A stretch of DNA of 64,000 nucleotides, from the NCBI RefSeq assembly GCF_009389585.1, contig NZ_VIYG01000008.1, positions 1 to 64,000 on the forward strand, written 5' to 3'. Within the stretch, counting starts at the first letter, position 1. Every line of letters begins with the position of its first letter. Source of the stretch: Oceanobacillus sp. CFH 90083 (GTDB lineage: Bacteria; Bacillota; Bacilli; Bacillales; Amphibacillaceae). A program made the translations under genes and the position numbers. Below are positions 16,881-24,799 of the stretch, one piece after another. The notes under the pieces were generated by a model, which ran no database searches, had not been told where the DNA came from, and worked only from the letters and a program-made list of their open reading frames with translations.

Positions 16881-18746
16881 TTGACAACACTGAGCTCAGC
16901 TAAAGGTGAAGAAATTACTCAAAATATTATTGCGTTTAAAGAGTGGCTTGGAAACTTAGGTATTTCGCATGTGATATCCTTTGACGACGAATGGTCTATA
17001 CTGCAGAATAAAACAACTCATGAGAATAGAATTGATGATTATTTAAATGATGATATTGATGACTTTATTAGTAATTTTGCTCTTAATGTGACCGAAGATG
17101 AATTCTTTGAAATTGATAATCAAGGTTTAACCAATGTAGAGGATATATTACAATTAGATGAGGGTAATAATTTAGATAATGTCAAACAAATTTTCTTAGA
17201 GGTTTTTGCTGGTCAAAAAATAATAAAACCTTTAGAAATCCTAAAAGATGTTATGGAAAAAGTTTGTGAAGGCACAGATATACAATTTCAAATGTTCAGC
17301 CAACTTAGCTTTGAAGGAATTGAACAAATCAGCGGGAGAATTCTATTTTTACTTGATATGAATATGAAAAAAATAGGATTATCTAAAGATGTAGTAATCG
17401 ATACCATTACTACATTAAAGAGTCGGCGGAAAGGATTATTTGATTTAGCAATTGTTTACTCACACGATGATTTACACAGATACAAACAACAACAAACAAA
17501 AATTGAGTATATTGAGGAGTATTTGGAGAAAGATCCAGATATTTTAAAAGATGATTCTGATATGAGCAGATTAGAATTTAAGCATTTATTTGCCTATCAG
17601 CTATGGGGTATAAATAAAACAGAAGAACAGAAAATGCTGGCAGAAGAGTTACTAACAACTATTGAAAAAGCTGCTTTGGGTTACTCTTTACATGATTATC
17701 TTGAATCGAAAATGTTATTAACAAATAGAGCTACAATAGAGCTTTTAAACCTTCCTGAAAAGAAAATGGAACTATTATTACAAGACTCATTTGTTGAGGG
17801 AGAAAAATTTCTAGACATTTTAAATAGGACACACAAAAGTATTCTTAATAAAATTGAATTGGAAGATATAAAGGAAGAAAGTAATTATAAGAATATAATA
17901 AAAAATATAATGAAAGTAGCTAGTGCCAAAGATAAGATTTTACTAAAAAAATTAAACGGACAAAATATTGCTAATTTCAGCAAAAAAGAACTCGAAAGTA
18001 AAATAACAGACAAAACTTATTCAGGTATTGCCGAATATAATTTAATTGATTACAGTATAAATCATCTTTATGAAAACCTATATACAGGAGATTTGTTTGA
18101 ATTAACATTAAATGGAGAATCATACATAAAATATGCTGTGTTAATCTCTGCGAATTGTGACTTACCATTGAGGTTCCCCAGAGTAACTAGTGATGGTATA
18201 GCTAGAAACGAGAGCTCATTAGTTCTTTGTCTCTATGAAAAAGATGAGATCGAAAATAAGATTAAAGATATTAAAAATTTGAAAGCTAATGAAAACTTTT
18301 TGTGGCCTATTAAAAACGGAGATTATGATGATTGTATTTTAACCCCACTTAATCAATTTATCACATTAGAGGGTAAGTTATTAGATTTATGTACTTTAAA
18401 TTCAGAAGGGATAGCTGCTTTAGAACTAAGTGGTATTGATTTTTCTAAAACATATAAGAATTATCATACAATAAAATATATTGATGAAACTCTAAAAATT
18501 TGGGTTGAAGAGGTATTAACTTTAGATTCTTATATGGATAGTTCAATTTATAAGGGCCAAGTGGAAAAGTCTAAATTATTGCCTGTTTTAGCAGGATTGA
18601 AATATGGTATAAAGATGAATACTGATAACTTAAGCTTTGCTATAAAAAGAATTGGTAGATTAAATAAAGAAACCACTTTGAAAGTTGTGCAGCATAATAT
18701 GTCTAATTTAAGTAGAATTGGTCTTGAAAAAATGCCATTTAGATAA
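16881..18746 (+). CDS. Receiver-like partner of the GHKL protein
   Basis: About 621 residues. The first 200 look like an expanded response-receiver fold: HVISFDDEW (first strand with acidic pair, near 33), RILFLLDMNM (possible phospho-accepting Asp, near 159) and LAIVYSHDD (fourth strand). A long helical region and a mixed C-terminal domain (YAVLISANCDLPLRFPRV) follow; I recognise neither. The TTG at 16881 has AAGGAG 8 bases upstream; the GTG at 16872 overlaps that site and the previous stop. Being cotranscribed with a dual GHKL/H-box protein, it is probably its response component or effector. Confidence 0.65.
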   Translation: MTTLSSAKGEEITQNIIAFKEWLGNLGISHVISFDDEWSILQNKTTHENRIDDYLNDDIDDFISNFALNVTEDEFFEIDNQGLTNVEDILQLDEGNNLDNVKQIFLEVFAGQKIIKPLEILKDVMEKVCEGTDIQFQMFSQLSFEGIEQISGRILFLLDMNMKKIGLSKDVVIDTITTLKSRRKGLFDLAIVYSHDDLHRYKQQQTKIEYIEEYLEKDPDILKDDSDMSRLEFKHLFAYQLWGINKTEEQKMLAEELLTTIEKAALGYSLHDYLESKMLLTNRATIELLNLPEKKMELLLQDSFVEGEKFLDILNRTHKSILNKIELEDIKEESNYKNIIKNIMKVASAKDKILLKKLNGQNIANFSKKELESKITDKTYSGIAEYNLIDYSINHLYENLYTGDLFELTLNGESYIKYAVLISANCDLPLRFPRVTSDGIARNESSLVLCLYEKDEIENKIKDIKNLKANENFLWPIKNGDYDDCILTPLNQFITLEGKLLDLCTLNSEGIAALELSGIDFSKTYKNYHTIKYIDETLKIWVEEVLTLDSYMDSSIYKGQVEKSKLLPVLAGLKYGIKMNTDNLSFAIKRIGRLNKETTLKVVQHNMSNLSRIGLEKMPFR

Positions 18747-18909
18747 TAGAACGTAATAAAGTAAGAGTTATTTTTGCATAGCCATTTTTCTTAAACATAA
18801 TTATTGTGTATAAAAGAGTGTTTTTTAATTAAAATAAATTATATTATTGCGTGATAGAACACGTGGTTTTACCTGTTTTTAATAGTCTTTTGATAATAAG
18901 GTGAATTTA

Positions 18910-19020
18910 ATGAAATGCAATAATAAAAAAGATGAATTATTTTGGGGTGAATTAAACTATACAGGAGAAAATAATTATGCATCATTTTTCAACTCAAAAT
19001 CAATACACGGAATAGTTTGA
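18910..19020 (+). pseudogene. Methyltransferase paralogue remnant, N-terminal piece
   Basis: From ATG 18910 the frame encodes FWGELNYTGENNYASFF, then SIHG and a stop. It lines up with the first 32 residues of the intact methyltransferase at 20844 (DLNYTGENDYSSFF, then SFHG). A ribosome-site-like AAGGTG precedes it. It is the start of a second, decayed gene of the same family. Between the pieces (19021-19423) I see only a weak resemblance near 19060-19110 (FALLRERVR) to a central methyltransferase segment. Confidence 0.7.
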
Positions 19021-19423
19021 AAAAATGGAGTGTTTTCATTCTAGAACAAATTTAAAACAATATTTGCTTTGTTAAGGGAAAGAGTAAGGTAGACTTTTAT
19101 AGAAAATATGTATTTCGCAAAACAATTTCACATAGAATTGCAAAGCCCTAATATATAGGTTATTTTTTATTTGATACGGAGCTTCTGAATCATGAGTCAA
19201 GAGCCATGGAGCCAGACAGCACAAAGAATCCGGCTTTTCCATAGAAGGTACAATGCTTGTCTCTCCACGTCAAACAGTGATGATTTCATTATGTATTTTT
19301 CTTTGCAATTCTTTGAATGCAACCTTGCAAAGTTGTGTACTTTTATTTTGCATTACACAGAAAATACAATAAAGAGGCTCAGTACTGAAAAGACAGATTA
19401 TTTCCTTTAAAATTTTATAGCAA

Positions 19424-19643
19424 GTTGTAATAGCTATTGATAAATCAATTAATGGTGAGAGTGTTCAGGCATGGATAGTTGGTCATAGAACAGTGTTAGG
19501 AAAGTCAATATAAATATGAAAAACATTTTAAATGATTGGTTTAAAAATATTGGTTATGAAAAAATTACTGATTTAAGCTAGAGAGTATTCTTCTAATAAG
19601 GCTTCCTGATTGTATAGATTCGACAGTGAATCGGAGTGAGTAA
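19424..19643 (+). pseudogene. Methyltransferase paralogue remnant, C-terminal piece
   Basis: Across two frameshifts and stops the DNA encodes VQAWIVGHRTVLGKS, LNDWFKNIGYEKITDLS and RLPDCIDSTVNRSE. These match the end of the intact gene (IQAWIVGHRTVMGD, LSEWFSNLGYVNITSLS, RLPHSINSTILRNEE) in the same order. With the piece at 18910 this shows a second methyltransferase gene, divergent in sequence, that has lost its middle. Confidence 0.75.
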
Positions 19644-19704
19644 AACTTAACAAAAGCTATTTATTCATGTTATCTATTATTCTAGAAAAAGGGGAGTAGA
19701 ACTC

Positions 19705-19953
19705 ATGATGCATAAAGATGAACTTCAATGTTTGGTAAAAGAAGCTTTAGAGTCAGCTAATGGATCTGCAAATATAGTTAAAGTTTCTGAATATATATGG
19801 AATCATTACGAAAAAGAATTAAAAGAATCAGGTAATTTGTTTTATACATGGCAATATGATATTAGATGGGCAGCAAACGAATTGAGACGCAAAGGAATAA
19901 TGAAAGATGCTGAAAACTCACCAAGAGGAGTTTGGGAGCTTGTTTCCTATTAA
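19705..19953 (+). CDS. Small winged-helix protein
   Basis: 82 residues. The pattern IVKVSEYIWNHYEKEL, then YDIRWAANELRRKGIMKDA and SPRGVWELVSY, is that of the winged-helix domain often found at the N-terminus of Mrr-type and HNH restriction endonucleases, here free-standing. GGGGAG lies 8 bases before the ATG. It is intact although the DNA on both sides is decayed, which suggests selection. It may be a regulator of, or DNA-recognition part for, the methyltransferase/GHKL cluster downstream. Confidence 0.65.
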   Translation: MMHKDELQCLVKEALESANGSANIVKVSEYIWNHYEKELKESGNLFYTWQYDIRWAANELRRKGIMKDAENSPRGVWELVSY

Positions 19954-20099
19954 TCCAATATTAAACAACGGATGAGACAGTGTGGTATGGCAACACTAAA
20001 TTGAATAAATTTTTAAAGGTGAACTAAACTTAAATTGTAATAGTAATTATAACACTTTATTTAACAAACCACACTTTTCGTAAAATCACTATATAAAGC

Positions 20100-20640
20100 T
20101 TAAATTCTGCGAACGCCACCGACGAGATCTGGTAGCTTAATATTTTTTACGGAAGTTGTATTTAGTTCATTTTCGACCTGTCTAGTATACTTATTTGAAT
20201 AACTGTTTATCACATGCTTTCTTTGGTGAAGATACTGAACAGTCTGTTATATAGCTAGATTGTTCCTCTTCCCTAAGATGAGTAAGAGTGAGCAAAATAA
20301 ATGTCTATACCTTTCTCTTCTTCTTATTCAGATTCAGTCAGCTCATGGAACTTCGAACCATTATCTGCCGTAATACTTTAAAAAGTAATTTGAAGATCAG
20401 GGTATTTATATCTAAAATATCCGTTGCTTATTGTACCTATTTGCTTTCCATCTTCCAAATAATTTCATAATATGCTCCCCGCTCCATCGATGTAAGTAAT
20501 ACCGCATCTTTGGAGTGCCAATCAAGAACCGTATCAATTTCTTAGCGCCACTGCTATTTTCTATCTTTGGCACAGAAACACTTCTTTCCCAGCTCTTTAT
20601 GTAGATATGAATATTGCGGTTGATAGGTGCTTATTTTTCA
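20100..20640 (-). pseudogene. IS30-family transposase remnant
   Basis: On the minus strand, broken over several frames, one reads EIDTVLDWHSKDAVLLTSME, then YYEIIWKMESK, ITADNGSKFHELTE, IYFAHSYS and a tail like LPxKILSYQ...FAEFK. These are, in order, the catalytic core of IS30 transposases (normally EIDTVIG, TADNGSEF, YFAHPYS). Numerous stops and frameshifts show long decay. Nothing else was found in 19954-20099 or 20641-20720. Confidence 0.7.
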
Positions 20641-20725
20641 GCAGTAATGCTTTTCGTAAAAGCTGGTAAACATTTCAACATTTGGTGATACAAAAAAATG
20701 CAATTCTGGTATATATTGAATGCTA

Positions 20726-20788
20726 TATTCATTTTAAAATATGAATACATTGTGGTACATGGAATTATAAGACATATTCATGTATAAT
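20726..20788 (+). promoter_or_regulatory. Repeated TATTCAT operator-like sites over a promoter
   Basis: TATTCAT at 20726-20732 and its complement ATGAATA at 20741-20747 form an inverted repeat with an 8-base spacer. A third TATTCAT at 20775-20781 abuts a TATAAT -10 box at 20783-20788. This lies 56 bases upstream of the methyltransferase gene, so it is probably its promoter and an operator, perhaps bound by the winged-helix protein at 19705 (inference). Confidence 0.45.
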
Positions 20789-20843
20789 GTAATTGTAAAA
20801 ATTTCTTTTAAAGAGGACATTATTGCTAGATAGAGAAGGATGA

Positions 20844-22511
20844 GTGATAGATATGGAAAACATTTGGGATATTGACTTGAATTATACAGGAGAGAATGAT
20901 TATTCTTCATTCTTCAGAACGAATGGAAGTTTCCATGGATATCCAGCAAAAGCATTTCCTAAAATGGTAAATGCAATATTGCAGCTAATACAGTCACAAT
21001 ATAATATAAACACTGTGCTAGATCCGTTTGTGGGTAGCGGTACTATTGGTCTTGAAGCCAAGTATGCAGGCCTGGATTTTATTGGATCAGATCTAAATCC
21101 TCTTTCAATATTATTGGCAAGGACCAAAGTTTTAACAGTAAATAATACAGATTATACTATTAAAGAAATAGAAAGATTTCTAGATGAAGAATTAAGTGCT
21201 TCACTAATATCTGAGGATGATATACCAAATTTTGACAAAATAGATTACTGGTTTAAGAAAAAAAATATACAACAGATATCAATAGTTAAAAAAAAGATAG
21301 ATATTTTTTTATCAGCAAGGAAAAAAAAGGATAGAGAACAGTTTGCCCTTATTCTTTTGACCGCTCTTAGTGCTACTATTAGAAAAAGTTCCCTTTCAAG
21401 AAATGATGAATTCAAATTATATAGAATGTCACCAATAAAAATAAAAGAACATAATATAGATTCAAAAAAAGAATTTAAAGAGAATGTAGAAGTTATTTTA
21501 GATATGCTTCAAAAGATAAAATTTAATCAGCAAACAGAATCCAAAGCTGAAGTGTACTTTAGTAATGCTAAAAAATTAGATTATATGAAAAATCGAAAAG
21601 CGGATTTGATTTTAACTTCTCCTCCATATGGGGATTCTAAAAGTACAGTTGCTTATGGTCAATACTCAAGATTATCAATACAATGGTTAGGTGATTTAAT
21701 AGAAAAATATTTAAATATTCCTATCATGACGGATAATTGTGATGAAGTGTTATTAGGTGGGGGAAGTTCTATAACAAACAGCTCTAGCTCCAAAGTCTTG
21801 GAAGAATCCAGTACATTAAGTTCTCTTTATGATGTTATGAATAAAAAAGTTGAATATGAAAAAGGAAGATATAGAGAAGCATTAACATCTCTAAAAGAGT
21901 TAAAGTCTAATAATAAATATAAAGCAAGTGCTACTTTAATTCGTAGTTTTAGTAATAATCACTTATTATGGGGATTAGTTACGGAGAGACTTCGATTAAC
22001 TATATTTAGAAAGTTAAAAGAAAAAGGAAATATAAGTGATAAAAAAGTAAAAGAATTATCCAAATACCAAGCATTAGAAAAAATGAAATTTTTAGAAAGA
22101 GGAAACAAGAAACAGTTTTATAAAACCTATAAAATGGTTATTGAAAATATTCCTAGAGTGATAGAAACAATAAGAAGAAAGATTTTATCTTATGAAAAAA
22201 GAAAAAGAGAAGTTATGCATTTTTTCGAAGATTTATATGATGTAGTATTAAAAACAGATGAGGTACTGAATGAAAGTGGTATTCAAGCTTGGATTGTTGG
22301 TCATAGAACAGTTATGGGAGATATTAATATAAATTTTGAGAGGATTCTTTCAGAATGGTTTAGTAATTTAGGTTATGTTAATATTACATCTTTAAGCAGA
22401 GATTATTCGTTTAAACGTTTACCTCATAGTATAAATTCTACAATATTAAGAAATGAAGAAATACAGACAATGTTACAGGAATATATTCTAATAGTTCAAA
22501 AAAACCGTTAA
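20844..22511 (+). CDS. DNA methyltransferase (SPPY type)
   Basis: 555 residues. Motif I is DPFVGSGT (60-67), the AdoMet-binding site, followed by GSDLNPLSILLA. The catalytic motif is TSPPYGDS (258-265), the SPPY form usual for N4-cytosine or related amino-methyltransferases. A central helical region and a C-terminal QAWIVGHRTVMGD segment follow. It should methylate exocyclic amino groups in DNA and so mark self. Start ambiguous: GTG 20844 with AAGGA close by, or ATG 20853. No classical restriction gene is adjacent; a GHKL ATPase follows 20 bases on in the same operon. A decayed paralogue lies upstream. Confidence 0.85.
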   Translation: MIDMENIWDIDLNYTGENDYSSFFRTNGSFHGYPAKAFPKMVNAILQLIQSQYNINTVLDPFVGSGTIGLEAKYAGLDFIGSDLNPLSILLARTKVLTVNNTDYTIKEIERFLDEELSASLISEDDIPNFDKIDYWFKKKNIQQISIVKKKIDIFLSARKKKDREQFALILLTALSATIRKSSLSRNDEFKLYRMSPIKIKEHNIDSKKEFKENVEVILDMLQKIKFNQQTESKAEVYFSNAKKLDYMKNRKADLILTSPPYGDSKSTVAYGQYSRLSIQWLGDLIEKYLNIPIMTDNCDEVLLGGGSSITNSSSSKVLEESSTLSSLYDVMNKKVEYEKGRYREALTSLKELKSNNKYKASATLIRSFSNNHLLWGLVTERLRLTIFRKLKEKGNISDKKVKELSKYQALEKMKFLERGNKKQFYKTYKMVIENIPRVIETIRRKILSYEKRKREVMHFFEDLYDVVLKTDEVLNESGIQAWIVGHRTVMGDININFERILSEWFSNLGYVNITSLSRDYSFKRLPHSINSTILRNEEIQTMLQEYILIVQKNR

Positions 22512-22531
22512 TTATTATAAGGGGGATAATT

Positions 22532-24562
22532 ATGCAGGTGATGGATATTGAGATACCTTACGAAAAACAAATGGATGTAATTAGTGAAGTTGCTAGTCCT
22601 CTAGTAGTTGTAACAGAGTTAATAAAAAATGCATTTGATGAATTTGCTAAACGAATTACTGTAAGTATTGACACCAAAGACAATGTAATTGAAATTATTG
22701 ATGATGGGGAGGGGTTTACAGAAGAGTCAATAAAATTACTTGCTAGACCAGGAGAATCTTATAAAAAAAGAAATAATCACATACTGAATCAACACAACAA
22801 AGTGTTTGCAGGTAGTATGGGAATAGGATTATTTTCAGTTTTTTCAATAGCAGATAATTTTAAAATAGTGTCTAAAAATGAAGAAGATGAATTCGTTATA
22901 TACGCTAGTAGAAATGAAATTAAATATGAAAGAAGTCAAGGCGTAATAGATAAAGGGACAAGAATCTCACTTTATAATGTGAATGAATCAGATATAAAAG
23001 TTTTAATAGAAGACATTAAACAAGATAAAATGAAGCACATTTCTCTGAATAATTATAAAAGAGAATATAATTTATTTTCTTTAGATGTAAAAATAAATGG
23101 TATCTCACAAGACTTAAATTCCCCTTTTATTGACGATTTGTATTATAAAGATATAGCAAAGTTTACTTCTAAAGTCGAATTTAAATATAGTAAAGACAAA
23201 ATGGAACTTACTTATAAATATACAAGGAAAAATAACTCTATTATTAACCCTAAACCAATTACTATAAAATTTGATAAACATATTAATATAGAAGATATTT
23301 TAAAAGAACATTATAATATTAAAAAAATCCAAAAAAGTGAAGATTTTATATTTTTACCATATGAAGCAGATACTGTATGTGACTTTGAAGGTGTTTTTTA
23401 TATACGAGAAGGAGCTAAGGGATATCAGCAAATTAGGGAGTTTGGCCCTGCAATAAGATTATATGTAAATGGATTTGGTTTATATAATTACTTGGAACGC
23501 GAAAAAGATTGGCTAAATCTTTCTTATTTGACAGCGAATGTAAAAAACAGCGGAGTGAAACCCAATAATACTATTGGATATATCTCTTTTAACCATTTTA
23601 TAGAGAGTGAGGAAGAATTAGAGATTTCTAAAGAAAGATCTCATTTTTATGATAAAACCCCTTATAGAGCATTATATGAAATGGTTTATAAAATCGTTAC
23701 ATTACTAACATTTAACATAGACGTTGCAGCAAGGAATACACTGAGTATTTACTTCAATAATGAGTATCTGGAAAAATATAATCAAAGTAAAGATAAAAAG
23801 GCAGAAGGGGAAGAAACTTTACCATTAGAATCAGGAGAAAAAAAGTTTCTAGGAATCGGAGAAAATTTATCAGGGACAAAAGAAAAGGATTCCCAAGGGT
23901 TAAAAGAAAATGAACAAGAGATAAGAGAGAAAGACTCTATAGAATCGATAGTGAGCGGACAACTTCCAGAAGGAAAGGATACCATGGAATCAAAGAAAGG
24001 TTCACAGGTATCAGAAGAAAGTTTTGAAGGTGGATCAAAATCCAATGGTTCAATTCCAAGAGGTGATTCTCCAGGCAATTTCTTTGAACATATAACATGG
24101 CATGGTAAACTTAAGCCTAGCAATAATGATCACGTAGGTTTAATTGTTGCTTTGGATGAACTACATAAAATGTCTAAAAAAAGAGTTAAGTCAACTAAGA
24201 CTTTTGAAAAAGCTTATTATAGTTTTCCAGTAAGTGCTGGTATGTTACTTAGAACTGCATACGAGCAAGCTCTTATCTTACAGTTGAAAAAGACTGCAGA
24301 ATGGAGCAAAATAAACCAGCAATGTAGAGGCATGCCTACATTGAAAAATATTGAACATTATGTAAAAGATAATATTACAATTGTTTTGCCTGATCAACAA
24401 ATGAAAAGAGCTTTTAATAGTGTGAAAAGCATTAGTTCTCGAGATTTTCTAAACTCAAATATACACCACCCTGGTTTGATACGAACAACTCCCTCTACAC
24501 TCGAAGGAATGACAAATGGTGGTATGTATTCATTAATTAGTTGTATTATTTCTAATTTATAA
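22532..24562 (+). CDS. GHKL ATPase of a modification-linked system
   Basis: 676 residues. The N-terminal ATPase has TELIKNAFDEF (N box, 28-38), IIDDGEGF (G1, 55-62) and GSMGIGLFSVF (G2, 94-104), and a second domain extends to about 400. A polar, low-complexity linker (about 415-515, rich in Glu, Ser, Lys and Gly) leads to a helical C-terminal domain ending in HHPGLIRTTPSTLEGM. GHKL/MORC-like ATPases are known in prokaryotic restriction-modification loci, where they may move or clamp DNA. AAGGGGG lies 6 bases before the ATG; it is cotranscribed with the methyltransferase. The effector role is inferred. Confidence 0.75.
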   Translation: MQVMDIEIPYEKQMDVISEVASPLVVVTELIKNAFDEFAKRITVSIDTKDNVIEIIDDGEGFTEESIKLLARPGESYKKRNNHILNQHNKVFAGSMGIGLFSVFSIADNFKIVSKNEEDEFVIYASRNEIKYERSQGVIDKGTRISLYNVNESDIKVLIEDIKQDKMKHISLNNYKREYNLFSLDVKINGISQDLNSPFIDDLYYKDIAKFTSKVEFKYSKDKMELTYKYTRKNNSIINPKPITIKFDKHINIEDILKEHYNIKKIQKSEDFIFLPYEADTVCDFEGVFYIREGAKGYQQIREFGPAIRLYVNGFGLYNYLEREKDWLNLSYLTANVKNSGVKPNNTIGYISFNHFIESEEELEISKERSHFYDKTPYRALYEMVYKIVTLLTFNIDVAARNTLSIYFNNEYLEKYNQSKDKKAEGEETLPLESGEKKFLGIGENLSGTKEKDSQGLKENEQEIREKDSIESIVSGQLPEGKDTMESKKGSQVSEESFEGGSKSNGSIPRGDSPGNFFEHITWHGKLKPSNNDHVGLIVALDELHKMSKKRVKSTKTFEKAYYSFPVSAGMLLRTAYEQALILQLKKTAEWSKINQQCRGMPTLKNIEHYVKDNITIVLPDQQMKRAFNSVKSISSRDFLNSNIHHPGLIRTTPSTLEGMTNGGMYSLISCIISNL

Positions 24563-24799
24563 TTACTAACATTGACTTAGCTTTTTTATGAAATCTTGGC
24601 ATGCGATATAGAATTATAATGAATTCATTATAAAACTTTCAGATATATATTCTTTTATTTAGAAGCAGTGCGTATATCCTTAAAAAATACTTTCAATGTT
24701 AAAGTAAATAGCTCGCTATATAATAACTTGATAAAATAGTATTTTATACTGATCGTAAACAATATTCTAGTCAATTTATAAGTAGATTGAGGGATCCCT

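Noticed and set aside
19192-19410. 72-codon plus-strand ORF between the methyltransferase remnants
   Set aside because: No ribosome site, no recognisable family, odd composition for a protein, and it lies in decayed DNA.
18910-20640. Considered a complete mobile element carrying the winged-helix gene
   Set aside because: No matching terminal repeats or target duplications could be found around it; only separate remnants are supported.
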